Below are positions 27,050-35,112 of a DNA stretch of 35,994 nt, one piece after another; position 1 is the first letter of the stretch; each line of letters opens with the position of its first letter. The notes under the pieces are model-generated. The model was not told the DNA's origin, did no database searches, and saw only the letters and a list, made by a program, of their open reading frames with translations. Origin of the DNA: Alphaproteobacteria bacterium 65-37. Its GTDB lineage: Bacteria; Pseudomonadota; Alphaproteobacteria; Reyranellales; Reyranellaceae. Both the position numbers and the translations under genes were made by a program. The stretch is from NCBI GenBank assembly GCA_001897995.1, contig MKRV01000308.1, forward strand, positions 1 to 35,994, in the 5' to 3' direction.

Positions 27050-28234
27050 ATGAGCCTCGATCTCGCCCGTCTGCGCGCCGAGACCCCGGGCTGCGCCCAT
27101 GTGCTTCACCTCAATGCCGCCGGCTCCTCGCTGCCGACCAAGCGCACGCTCGACGCGACGCTCGACCATCTGAAGCTCGAGGCCGAGATCGGCGGCTATG
27201 AGGCGGCCGACCAGGCGCGGGACGTGCTGGAGGGCTTCTACCCGTCGATCGCCCGCCTGATCGGCGCCGAGCCGGGCGAGATCGGCTTCATCGAGAACGC
27301 CACGCGCGCCTGGGATCTCGCTTTCTACTCGCTCGACTTCAAGCCGGGCGACCGCATCCTGACCTGCCGCAGCGAGTATTCGTCGAACTACATCTCCTAT
27401 CTGCAGGTGGCGAAGAAGACCGGGGCAGAGATCGTGGTGGTGCCCGACGACAAGCACGGCCAGATCGACCTGGCGGCCCTGGAACGTGCCCTCGATAAGC
27501 ACACCAAGCTCGTCTCGATCTCGCACATACCCACCCAGGGCGGCTTGGTGCAGCCGGCTGAAGCGGTCGGCAAGATCGTGAACGACGCCGGCGTGCTCTA
27601 CCTGCTGGATGCCTGCCAGTCGGTCGGCATGATGCCGATCGACGTCAGGAAGATCGGCTGCGACTTCCTGTCGGCCACCGGCCGCAAATACATGCGCGGC
27701 CCGCGCGGCACGGGCTTCCTCTATGCCCGCACCCGCAGCACCGCGCAGATCGAGCCGATCTTCCTCGACAACCACGCCGCCCGCTGGACCGGCGACCGCG
27801 AGTACAAGGTGATCCCCGACGCCAAGCGCTTCGAGAACTGGGAACGCTATTTTGCCGGCGTCATCGGCCTCAAGGTCGCTGCCGACCAGGCGAACGAGCT
27901 CGGCATGGAGGCGATCTGGGCACGCCTGCGCGCGCTGGCCGACGGGCTGCGCGCCCGGCTGGCAAAGCTCGAGGGCGTGACCCTGACCGATCTCGGCGCG
28001 GTCAAAGGCGCCATCGTGACCTTCGCCGTGGCCGGCGCCGACCATGCCGCGCTCAAGGCGGCGCTGCGGGCCGAGAAGATCAATGTCTCCGTCTCGACGC
28101 AGTTCTCCTCGCGCCTCGATCTCGAAAGTCGCGGCCTGAAGGATGTCATGCGCGCCTCGGTGCATGTCTACAACACCGAGGACGAGCTCGACCGTTTCGT
28201 GGCGGCCCTCGGCGCTCTCTGCAAGGCCAGGTAA
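27050..28234 (+). CDS. Class V aminotransferase-fold PLP enzyme
   Basis: This is a fold-type I pyridoxal-phosphate enzyme of 394 residues, related to isopenicillin N epimerase, cysteine desulfurases and similar lyases. The PLP-binding pattern is complete: NAAGSSLPT near the start, Asp187 and Gln190 in YLLDACQSVGMMPIDV, and the Schiff-base Lys213 in SATGRKYMRGPRGTGFLY. The NVSVSTQFSSRLDLE and MRASVHVYNTEDELDRFV segments form the C-terminal domain. The exact reaction (transamination, desulfuration, epimerisation) cannot be read. A cysteine desulfurase would need a reactive Cys loop, which I do not see. It begins 1 nt after the stop of the carboxymuconolactone decarboxylase-like gene, indicating a shared pathway or at least shared translation. 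Confidence 0.9.
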   Translation: MSLDLARLRAETPGCAHVLHLNAAGSSLPTKRTLDATLDHLKLEAEIGGYEAADQARDVLEGFYPSIARLIGAEPGEIGFIENATRAWDLAFYSLDFKPGDRILTCRSEYSSNYISYLQVAKKTGAEIVVVPDDKHGQIDLAALERALDKHTKLVSISHIPTQGGLVQPAEAVGKIVNDAGVLYLLDACQSVGMMPIDVRKIGCDFLSATGRKYMRGPRGTGFLYARTRSTAQIEPIFLDNHAARWTGDREYKVIPDAKRFENWERYFAGVIGLKVAADQANELGMEAIWARLRALADGLRARLAKLEGVTLTDLGAVKGAIVTFAVAGADHAALKAALRAEKINVSVSTQFSSRLDLESRGLKDVMRASVHVYNTEDELDRFVAALGALCKAR

Positions 28235-28339
28235 CGGCCGGCACGTCATACGCAGGGAATATCAAACGAAGTCGCATCATATATTTCACCTCTCCCACGG
28301 CGCGCCCTACCTTGGGCTCGTCGTACCAGGGAGATGAGG

Positions 28340-29113
28340 ATGGCAATCGACTTCCATGCCCGGGCCAATCGTGGAACCTATGCCGACCGGCGTGCTAGCG
28401 CAGTCTGGGCCGAGACCATCCGGCGTCTCGTCGATCCCACCGGCAGACGCGTGGCCGACATCGGATGTGGCGGTGGCATCTATTCGAGGAAGTGGCGCGA
28501 GATCGGCGCCGACGAGGTCGTAGGCGTCGACTTCTCGGCAGAGATGATCGGGGCGGCCCGCGAGCAGGCGGCCGGCCTTTCGCGGGTGTCGTTTCGCCAG
28601 GGCGACGCCGCGGCGACCGGCCTGCCGACGGGCAACGTCGACATCGTCTTTCAGCGCGCGCTGATCCATCACTTGAAGGATTACGCGGCCTGCTTTGCCG
28701 AAGCCCGCCGCCTGCTGGTCCCCGGCGGCCGCTTGATCATCCAGGATCGCACGCCGGCCGATGTCGAGCTGCCGGGCTCGCCCGACCATATCAGGGGTTA
28801 TTTTTTCGAGCGCTTTCCACGGCTGCTGGCCGTCGAGAGCGGCCGACGACCAACAGAGGCGGCCGTACGACAGGCCTTGCAGGCCGCAGGATTCGACAGG
28901 ATCGAAAGCACGACACTCTGGGAAGTTCGCAAGATTCACCCTGACGTCGAACACCTGGAGCAGGACCTGGCAGCCCGCACCGGTCGGTCGATCCTCCACG
29001 AACTGGACGATAGCGAACTGGCCGACCTGATCGCCACCATCGCGGCGCGGCTTCCGGCCGGCGACACGATCATCGAAAAAGACCGATGGACATTATGGAG
29101 CGCCACCGCCTGA
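28340..29113 (+). CDS. Class I SAM-dependent methyltransferase
   Basis: This is a cytosolic methyltransferase of 257 residues. Motif I is RRVADIGCGGGIYS (about residues 36-48), the acidic residue at the end of strand 2 is Asp64 in VVGVDFSAEMIG, and motif IV/post-I are seen in VDIVFQRALIHHLKD and RRLLVPGGRLIIQDR. The pattern fits the UbiE/BioC-like Methyltransf_11 group. The substrate is unknown. Start at 28340 is preferred to ATG 28334 because AGGGAG is then 6 nt away. About 105 nt separate it from the PLP gene, including an AT-rich patch (about 28275-28290), so it may have its own promoter. Confidence 0.87.
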   Translation: MAIDFHARANRGTYADRRASAVWAETIRRLVDPTGRRVADIGCGGGIYSRKWREIGADEVVGVDFSAEMIGAAREQAAGLSRVSFRQGDAAATGLPTGNVDIVFQRALIHHLKDYAACFAEARRLLVPGGRLIIQDRTPADVELPGSPDHIRGYFFERFPRLLAVESGRRPTEAAVRQALQAAGFDRIESTTLWEVRKIHPDVEHLEQDLAARTGRSILHELDDSELADLIATIAARLPAGDTIIEKDRWTLWSATA

Positions 29114-29232
29114 CGAAGTCCGCGACTTCCCTTTGGCATGCGAATCGCACACGATTGGCGGAGCCGATGAGGGGCCGTCGACTTGGGAACGGGCGGCCGA
29201 AGCCTCGTGTGGCGTGCTGGGGAGTGCTGGAT

Positions 29233-30816
29233 ATGATTTCTCGTCGTTCGTTGTCGCTGGCGGCGATGGCCGCTGCAGCGATCTCGGCCGGTTTGCCGCT
29301 GGGAGCGGCCGGGCAGACGCAGTCCACGCTGCGCGTGGTGCCCGAGACGCTGAGCCGCGTGCTCGATCCGCATTTCACGACGTCCTTCACGACGCGCGAT
29401 CTCGGCTATCTGGTGTACGACACGCTGTTTGCGATGAACGACAAGTTCGAGCCGCAGCCGCAGATGGTGGAAAGCTACACGGTCAGCGCCGACAAGCTCG
29501 CCTACACGTTCACTTTGCGGCCGGGCCTCAAGTGGCACGATGGCCAGCCGGTCACGGCCGCCGACTGCGTCGCGTCGATCCAACGCTGGGCGGCGCGCGA
29601 CAGCATGGGCCAGACGCTCACCAAGTTCATGGCGTCGCTGGATGCAAGCGACAGCAACACGATCAAGCTGGTGCTGCGCGAGCCCTACGGCCTGGTGCTC
29701 GACACTCTCGGCAAGATCGGTGCGCCGGTCCCCTTCATGATGCCGGAACGCATCGCCCGGACGCCGGCCAGCGAACAGGTGAAGGAAATCGTGGGTTCCG
29801 GCCCCTACAAGTTCCGCGCCGACCTGCACGAACCCGGCGTGAAGATCGTCCTGGAGAAGTTCGCCGACTACAAGCCACGCGCCGAGCCGCCCAACTGGGT
29901 CTCCGGGGCCAAGATCGCCAAGCTCGACAGGGTCGAGATGCTGGGCATGCCCGACGCGCAGACCCAGGTGAGCGCCCTCATCAACGGCGAGGTCGACTAT
30001 CTCGAACGCGTGCCGGCCGACCTGCTGCCGCTGTTCACCGCCAAGTCGGGCGCCAAGGCCGAGGTGGTGAGCAAGTATGGCTTCCAGGCCATCATGCGCA
30101 TGAACCACCTGCAGCCGCCGTTCGACAATCTGAAGGTCCGCCAGGCCATCGCCCGGGCGATCGACCGCACGATGTACGCCGCCGTCGTTGCGGGCGATCC
30201 GCAGTTCGCCACCGACTGCGCCGCCATGTTCGGCTGCGGCATGCCCTACGAGAGCAAGGACGGCATCCCGACACGCGACATCGCCGCCGCCAAGGCGCTC
30301 CTCAAGGAGGCCAATGTCGATATGTCGAAGCCCCTGGTGATGCTGCATATCGCCAACGCGCCCGGCATTGCGGCGCTCGGCAACGTCACGCGGCAGGTGC
30401 TGGTCGATCTCGGCTTCAAGGTCGACATGGTTGCGATGGACTTCCAGACCTTCGCCACGCGGCGGCTCAATACCGGACCGGTGGCGCAGGGCGGCTGGAA
30501 TCTCGCCCACACCACCAACTCGGTCCCCGACCAGGGCAACCCGCTCAGCAATCCGTTCCTGGTGGCGTCGGGGCCGCCGGCGTCGGCCTGGGGCTGGCCG
30601 AGCGATCCCAAGACCGATGAGCTGCGCCTGAAGTTCGCGACCGCGCCCGACGAAGCGGCGCGCAAGGCGATCGCCGCCGAGATCCAGGCCCGCACCTACG
30701 AGCAGGTGCTCTATCTGCCGCTGTCGCAGTTCACGACTCCCTCGGCCTGGCGCAACAATCTCGACGGCGTGCTGAAGTCGCCCGTGATGCTGCTCTACAA
30801 CATCGAGAAGAAGTAA
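29233..30816 (+). CDS. ABC transporter solute-binding protein, family 5 (peptide/nickel type)
   Basis: This is a periplasmic binding protein of 527 residues. The N-terminus MISRRSLSLAAMAAAAISA is a signal with a twin-arginine-like pair; cleavage is near AAGQ. The family signature appears as PQMVESYTVSADKLAYTFTLRPGLKWHDGQPVTAADCV, then EIVGSGPYKF and LKVRQAIARAIDR in the middle, all typical of oligopeptide/dipeptide-binding (SBP_bac_5) proteins. The longer frame upstream to 29086 would place about 49 unrelated residues before the signal and is rejected. No permease or ATPase gene follows; instead an adenosine-deaminase-family gene starts 11 nt later, so it is an orphan receptor here or shares a transporter encoded elsewhere. 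The ligand is unknown. Confidence 0.92.
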   Translation: MISRRSLSLAAMAAAAISAGLPLGAAGQTQSTLRVVPETLSRVLDPHFTTSFTTRDLGYLVYDTLFAMNDKFEPQPQMVESYTVSADKLAYTFTLRPGLKWHDGQPVTAADCVASIQRWAARDSMGQTLTKFMASLDASDSNTIKLVLREPYGLVLDTLGKIGAPVPFMMPERIARTPASEQVKEIVGSGPYKFRADLHEPGVKIVLEKFADYKPRAEPPNWVSGAKIAKLDRVEMLGMPDAQTQVSALINGEVDYLERVPADLLPLFTAKSGAKAEVVSKYGFQAIMRMNHLQPPFDNLKVRQAIARAIDRTMYAAVVAGDPQFATDCAAMFGCGMPYESKDGIPTRDIAAAKALLKEANVDMSKPLVMLHIANAPGIAALGNVTRQVLVDLGFKVDMVAMDFQTFATRRLNTGPVAQGGWNLAHTTNSVPDQGNPLSNPFLVASGPPASAWGWPSDPKTDELRLKFATAPDEAARKAIAAEIQARTYEQVLYLPLSQFTTPSAWRNNLDGVLKSPVMLLYNIEKK

Positions 30817-30827
30817 GGATTCCCATC

Positions 30828-31895
30828 ATGGCGAAAGCCGTTGCCGACGATTATCTGCGGCGCATCCCGAAGGCCGAGCTGCACTGCCATCTGGCGGGGA
30901 CGCTGCGCGCCACCACGGTGGCCGAGCTGGCCAAGCGATATGGCATGACCCTGCCGCGGCCGGCGGAAACGCTCTACCAGTGGCCCGACTTCGACGGCTT
31001 TTTGGAGATCCTGCGCATCGCGGCTGCGGTCCTGCGCACGCCTGCCGACTTCACGCGGGCAGTCTACGAATACATCGAGGACGCCGTGCGGGACGGCAAC
31101 CTCAAGCATGTCGAGTTCTTCTTCAACCCGGACTACTTCTACCCCAACGGCATCGACTACCCGTCTCAGGTCGCCGGCATGGTGGAGGGCCTGCGTCAGG
31201 CCAAGGAGCGCTTCGGCGTCAGCGGTCTGCTGATCTGCTGCATCGACCGCTCGCTCAACAACGGCGACCAGGCGGTCGAGATCGTCGAGACGGCGCTCGC
31301 CCACCGCCACGAGCTGGTGGTCGGCATCGGGCTCGACGGCAACGAAAGCGTCGGGCCTCCCGCGCTCTACGCCGAGGCCTATGCGCTGGCCAGGAAAGGC
31401 GGCCTGAAATGCACGGCGCACTGTTGCGAGGACTATCTGACGCCGCTGCAGGCGCCGCCCACGAACTACCTGATCTGCCGTGACGTGTTGCGCTGCGACC
31501 GTATCGATCACGGCTACAACATGCTGGCGTCCGACTTCGTGATGGCTGAGGCGCGGCGCGACGGGCTCTACTTCACGCCCTGCGCCTGGACGAGCCTGCT
31601 GCACAATCGGCCCCATCGGCCGCGGCGCATCCGCCGCATGGTCGAAGCCGGCCTCAACGTCACGATCAACACCGACGATCCGGCGATGTTCGGGACCAAT
31701 CTCGGCCACGGCTTCACGACCCTGTTCGAGTCGAACGGCTGGGGGCCGGACAAGGCGCGCACCTTCAGCCTGAATTCGATCGAAGGCTCGTGGCTCGACG
31801 AGAGTGCGAAGGCCGCGCTGCGCAAGACCTTCCGCCGCGAGATCGCCGCCCTCGACAAGGAGTTCGGCTACGAGACGGCGGCGCTGCCGGTTTGA
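30828..31895 (+). CDS. Adenosine deaminase family metal-dependent amidohydrolase
   Basis: This enzyme of 355 residues hydrolytically removes an amino group, typically from a purine. Metal ligands His19 and His21 lie in KAELHCHLAGTL; LVVGIGLDGNES matches the substrate-binding G-x-D-x-x-G-x-E block; His198 and catalytic Glu201 lie in TAHCCE; His228 is in RIDHGY; and Asp283/Asp284 in TINTDDP. The site is therefore intact, but the usual Ala-Gly between His198 and Glu201 is replaced by Cys199-Cys200, which sets it apart from standard adenosine deaminases. Several further Cys residues occur (20, 137, 138, 195, 218, 223, 252). The substrate may be adenosine, adenine or another amine. The gene starts 11 nt after a periplasmic binding-protein gene with AAGGAT in between, so uptake and deamination may be linked. 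Confidence 0.9.
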   Translation: MAKAVADDYLRRIPKAELHCHLAGTLRATTVAELAKRYGMTLPRPAETLYQWPDFDGFLEILRIAAAVLRTPADFTRAVYEYIEDAVRDGNLKHVEFFFNPDYFYPNGIDYPSQVAGMVEGLRQAKERFGVSGLLICCIDRSLNNGDQAVEIVETALAHRHELVVGIGLDGNESVGPPALYAEAYALARKGGLKCTAHCCEDYLTPLQAPPTNYLICRDVLRCDRIDHGYNMLASDFVMAEARRDGLYFTPCAWTSLLHNRPHRPRRIRRMVEAGLNVTINTDDPAMFGTNLGHGFTTLFESNGWGPDKARTFSLNSIEGSWLDESAKAALRKTFRREIAALDKEFGYETAALPV

Positions 31896-31910
31896 GTATT
31901 GTTCCGCCTA

Positions 31911-31983
31911 TGAGCGGCACTGGAGTGCCGCGCTCCCAGCCATGAGTGTCTTCGCTGGGAGCGCGCGACTCCAGTCGCGCTCA
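31911..31983. repeat. Compound REP-like palindrome with three hairpins
   Basis: Three perfect hairpins lie side by side: 31914-31931 (GCGGCACT / AGTGCCGC), 31931-31963 (CGCTCCCAGC / GCTGGGAGCG, 13-nt loop) and 31963-31980 (GCGCGACT / AGTCGCGC). TGA and TCA close the whole as an outer stem. The first and third hairpins are inverted copies of one unit with a fixed CTCCAG centre. The element sits between the convergent deaminase and msrA genes and could act as a bidirectional terminator or as a mobile REP unit. Confidence 0.75.
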
Positions 31984-32003
31984 TAATCTTCGCGTCGAAA
32001 CAC

Positions 32004-32666
32004 CTACTCCGCCGCGACGCCGAGGCCGACCGGGCAGGAGACGCCAGTGCCGCCCAGGCCACAGTAGCCGCCGGGATTCTTGGCGAGGTACTGCTGGTGA
32101 TAGTCCTCGGCATAGTAGAAGGTCGGCGCCTCGAGAATCTCGGTGGTGATGGCGCCATAGCCTTTTTTCGCCAGTTCCTTCTGGAACAGCGCGCGCGAGG
32201 CCTCGGCCTGGGCCTTTTGGTCGGCCGAATAGGTGTAGATGCCCGAGCGGTACTGCGTGCCGACATCGTTGCCCTGGCGCATACCCTGGGTCGGGTCGTG
32301 GCTTTCCCAGAAGACGCGCAGCAGCGCTTCGTACGAAGTCTTGGCCGGATCGAACCAGACCATGACCACTTCGTTGTGGCCGGTGTAGCCCGAGCAGACC
32401 TCCTCGTAGGTCGGGTTGGGCGTCGGCCCGGCGGCGTAGCCGACGGCTGTCGCGTAGACGCCCGGCGCTTCCCAGAACTTCCGCTCCGCGCCCCAGAAGC
32501 AGCCCAGGCCGAACATGGCCTGCTCGAGCCCGGCGGGGAATGGCGGCTGGATACGATGGCCGTTGACGTAATGCTCGGCCGGCACCTCGAAGGCGCGGGT
32601 CGGTCGGCCCGGCAGTGCCCGGTCGGCGGTCGGCATCTCGGTTTTCTTGCGCAGAATCTGCCACAT
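32004..32666 (-). CDS. msrA: Peptide-methionine (S)-S-oxide reductase MsrA
   Basis: This enzyme repairs oxidised methionine in proteins. It has 220 residues. The catalytic motif GLGCFWGAE carries Cys56, and AGYA-like substrate loops follow ([27 protein letters not shown]). Resolving cysteines Cys202 and Cys211 lie in the C-terminal [16 protein letters not shown], as in Escherichia coli MsrA. There is no signal peptide, so it is cytosolic. It is a lone minus-strand gene, divergent from the MAPEG gene (start 32755) with 88 nt between starts. A shorter start at Met11 is possible, since the first ten residues are not conserved. Confidence 0.97.
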   Translation of the reverse strand: MWQILRKKTEMPTADRALPGRPTRAFEVPAEHYVNGHRIQPPFPAGLEQAMFGLGCFWGAERKFWEAPGVYATAVGYAAGPTPNPTYEEVCSGYTGHNEVVMVWFDPAKTSYEALLRVFWESHDPTQGMRQGNDVGTQYRSGIYTYSADQKAQAEASRALFQKELAKKGYGAITTEILEAPTFYYAEDYHQQYLAKNPGGYCGLGGTGVSCPVGLGVAAE

Positions 32667-32754
32667 GGCGCGGCTCCTCTCGCTGTCACTCGTTCAATTG
32701 GCCTGCCGCCAATATGGCCATAGAATGCCGGCGAATCGAGGGGGAGGCCTGCCG

Positions 32755-33141
32755 ATGCCCGTGTTTTTCGTCTGTGCCGGTCTTCTCGGCCTGCTGGCCG
32801 TGGCGCTGACGATCAATGTCGGGCTGATGCGCGGCCGCAAGAAAATCTCGCTGGGCGATGGCGGCGATGCCGAAATGCGGGCGGCGATCCGCGCCCATGG
32901 CAACCTGATGGAATTCGTGCCGTTCACCCTGCTCGTGATCTACATGGCGAGCGACTTCTACGGATTTCGCATCGTGGCGATCCTCTCGGTGGCCCTGCTG
33001 GCGGCCCGCGTGGCGCATGCTGGCGGCATGCTGGGCTTCATTCCCTATGGCCGGGTGGTGGGCGCGATGGCGACCACCATCACGCTCGGGGTCGCAAGCG
33101 TGTTGCTCGTCCTGGCCGGCTTCGGCCTGAAACAATACTGA
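32755..33141 (+). CDS. MAPEG-family membrane protein
   Basis: This is a four-helix inner-membrane protein of 128 residues related to microsomal glutathione S-transferases. Helices are visible at residues 2-22, 52-68, 72-90 and 100-120. The family signature RAAIRAHGNLMEFVPF contains the conserved Arg, Asn, Glu and Pro. Bacterial members may conjugate glutathione to lipophilic or oxidised compounds, but their function is largely untested. GGGGGAGG a few nt upstream supports the ATG at 32755; longer frames from 32647 are not supported. It may be expressed with the YihY gene 50 nt downstream. Confidence 0.9.
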   Translation: MPVFFVCAGLLGLLAVALTINVGLMRGRKKISLGDGGDAEMRAAIRAHGNLMEFVPFTLLVIYMASDFYGFRIVAILSVALLAARVAHAGGMLGFIPYGRVVGAMATTITLGVASVLLVLAGFGLKQY

Positions 33142-33190
33142 GACCGCCGACGGCTAGACACGGCGCAGGGATCAAGCGGCAAAACCGATC

Positions 33191-34060
33191 ATGCTCAACA
33201 CGATCTGGCGCATCGCCTACGAGGCCGGTTACGGCTACTTCACCAACCGGCTCTCGACCTCGGCGGCGGCCATGGCCTTCTACACCATGTTTGCGCTGGG
33301 CCCGATCATGATCTTCGTCATCGCCATCGCCGAGCCGTTCGTCGGCCGGCTGATGGCGCAAGAGGCGATCTTCAATGCGTTGAGCGCAGTGGTGGCACCG
33401 GAACAGCTTCAGAGCATCCGCCGTTTCGCGTCGGAGGACCTGTTCAAGGGCGGCGGCCTGGCCGCGATCGTCGGCGCCGTGGTGCTGCTCTACACCGGCA
33501 CGCGCGTCTTCGTGGAGCTGGACGACGGCATCGACGCGATCTGGCGCAGCACCAAGACCGGCAACATGCACCCCGTGCTGGCCGGCCTGAAGTCGCGACT
33601 GCTCGCCTTGGCACTGATGGTGGTGCTGGGCGTGCTGTTGATCGCTGTCATCCTGGCCAGCGTGCTGATCTCGGCCTATGCCGGCGCCCTGGAGCGCTTC
33701 CCGATTCTCGGCGAATGGATCGGGCCGGCCTTCTCGACCTCGGTGCATTACGGCGTGCTCGCCGGCTTCTTCACCCTGATCTACAAATGGCTGCCGGCCG
33801 GCAACATCCCCTGGCGCTATGCGCTGATCGGCGGTGCCGTGAACGCCCTGCTGTTCGCCGCCGGCAACCGCGCCCTGGTCTACTATTTCGAGGTGACGCA
33901 GCTCACCTCGGCCTTCGGCGCCACGGCGGGCTTCGCCGCCATCATGGTCTGGATGTACTGGACCTCGCTCACCATCCTGATCGGCGCCCAGGTCGGCCGC
34001 GCCACGCGCGATGTCCTGGTCGACAATCGCGCCCGCGAGATGGTCGAGGGCGACCTCTGA
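33191..34060 (+). CDS. YihY/BrkB-family inner-membrane protein
   Basis: This is a polytopic membrane protein of 289 residues with six predicted spans. It has the family signatures LSTSAAAMAFYTMFALGP near the start, VGAVVLLYTGTRVFVELDDGIDAIW, TLIYKWLPAGNIPWRYALIGGAV and the final GFAAIMVWMYWTSLTILIGAQVGRA. Such proteins were once misnamed ribonuclease BN; they are probably transporters or envelope-lipid/phospholipid transport-related, but the role here is unknown. Transcribed in the same direction as the MAPEG gene; convergent with the SapC gene. Confidence 0.92.
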   Translation: MLNTIWRIAYEAGYGYFTNRLSTSAAAMAFYTMFALGPIMIFVIAIAEPFVGRLMAQEAIFNALSAVVAPEQLQSIRRFASEDLFKGGGLAAIVGAVVLLYTGTRVFVELDDGIDAIWRSTKTGNMHPVLAGLKSRLLALALMVVLGVLLIAVILASVLISAYAGALERFPILGEWIGPAFSTSVHYGVLAGFFTLIYKWLPAGNIPWRYALIGGAVNALLFAAGNRALVYYFEVTQLTSAFGATAGFAAIMVWMYWTSLTILIGAQVGRATRDVLVDNRAREMVEGDL

Positions 34061-34077
34061 GCTGAGGCCGCGCTTTC

Positions 34078-34122
34078 GTTGGTCGCGCCCTAGTTGGTCG
34101 CGCCCTAGTTCGTGGCACCAGG
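34078..34122. repeat. Three tandem 15-bp units across the SapC stop codon
   Basis: GTTGGTCGCGCCCTA is repeated exactly at 34078-34092 and 34093-34107, and a diverged third unit (GTTCGTGGCACCAGG) follows. On the minus strand the unit reads Gly-Ala-Thr-Asn-stop, which is the end of the SapC protein. The repeat therefore duplicates the last codons plus the stop, downstream of the genuine stop. Confidence 0.75.
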
Positions 34123-34890
34123 CGGCTTCGCCTGGGCGTTGAGGTCGAGCAGGATCTGCCAGTTGCGCTGCGAGGCGAGGTGCAGCGAGACGAGATCGAG
34201 CCAGCCGGCCTTGTGCAGCTCGGCGAGCTTGTCGGCGGCCAGCGCCCGGTAGGCCTTCTCGTCGATGGTGCGGAAGCCGTCGAGCGTGTAGCGCTCGCCG
34301 TCCGGGAAGGAGATCTCGGCGCGGTTGGCGGTCAGCAGCTCCGCGCCGCGCAGCACCTCGGTAAAGGTGACGGTGCGCAGATGATCCTCGTGCATGGCCT
34401 GGCAGAACTCCATGGCCGCGCGCGTCGCCTGGGTCGGGCCTCCGCCGCTTTCGAACAGGAGCTCACCGGCGGCTTCCTCGGACAGGCTGGCGATGAAGCG
34501 GTCCGAGGCCGCGTCGATGCTGAGCAGCCGAGTGTTGGCGTCGGCTGTCTCGGTGATGATGAAGGGATAGCGGCGGACATAGGCCGGCACGTAGGTGTCG
34601 CGGCGCCACGATCCGTCGTCCTCGAGGAACAGGTTGCGACCCTGCTTCAGCCCCAGCACGGCTAGCGGAATGGGGCGCTCGGCATCGGCGAAGACAATGG
34701 GATAGTGGCGGATCGCCGGCATGAACTCGCCGATCATCAGCGGCACGGCGGTGGCTTCGCGGGTGAACTCGAAGGTGCCGGTGCGGCCGAGGGCGGCGCG
34801 GCGATGTTCCTCGAAACGCAGCACGACGGGCGTACGATAGAAGAGCGGCAGGCCGGTGGCAGCGGCAGTCTCGGGAGCGGTCGTGGTCAT
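34105..34890 (-). CDS. SapC-family protein
   Basis: This protein of 261 residues matches the SapC family: PLFYRTPVVLRFEEHRRAALG near the start, FAREATAVPL-like EFTREATAVPLMIGEFMPAIRHYPIVFAD, and AYVRRYPFII with the following acidic and aromatic residues. The name comes from S-layer proteins in Campylobacter, but proteobacterial members have no established function and no S-layer is implied here. There is no signal peptide. The C-terminus is GATN followed by a stop that lies in a tandem repeat. It has no operon partner; the gene upstream on the same strand, beyond 34891-35112 where I see nothing clear, is the Gln-rich secreted protein. Confidence 0.9.
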   Translation of the reverse strand: MTTTAPETAAATGLPLFYRTPVVLRFEEHRRAALGRTGTFEFTREATAVPLMIGEFMPAIRHYPIVFADAERPIPLAVLGLKQGRNLFLEDDGSWRRDTYVPAYVRRYPFIITETADANTRLLSIDAASDRFIASLSEEAAGELLFESGGGPTQATRAAMEFCQAMHEDHLRTVTFTEVLRGAELLTANRAEISFPDGERYTLDGFRTIDEKAYRALAADKLAELHKAGWLDLVSLHLASQRNWQILLDLNAQAKPPGATN

Positions 34891-35112
34891 CGGTCCTCAG
34901 GGGCTCGCAGTGAAAAGCGGGTCGGCCGGGCCGGTTCTGCGCCTGTCGCAAACCAAGCCTCGGCCGAAGCCTCGGTAGTTGCTGTCGCCGGCCGATGCCT
35001 GTCAAGGGAACCGGCGCGACTGGCCGTCCCAATGGGCCGAATCCCGCCGGTTTTCCAGCCTCCGACGAGATGCTCCCAGAAAAAGTCGACCCGATACAGG
35101 ATCAGCGCGAAC

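Noticed and set aside
29115..29129. Small hairpin GAAGTC-CGC-GACTTC after the methyltransferase gene
   Set aside because: The 6-bp stem is short and is followed by CCTTT only. It is too weak to call a terminator.
29086..29232. N-terminal extension of the family 5 binding protein
   Set aside because: It would put unrelated residues before a clear signal peptide starting at 29233.
34891..35112. Noncoding gap before the SapC gene
   Set aside because: Apart from a short direct repeat (AAGCCTCGG twice near 34958-34978) there is no supported gene, terminator or promoter.
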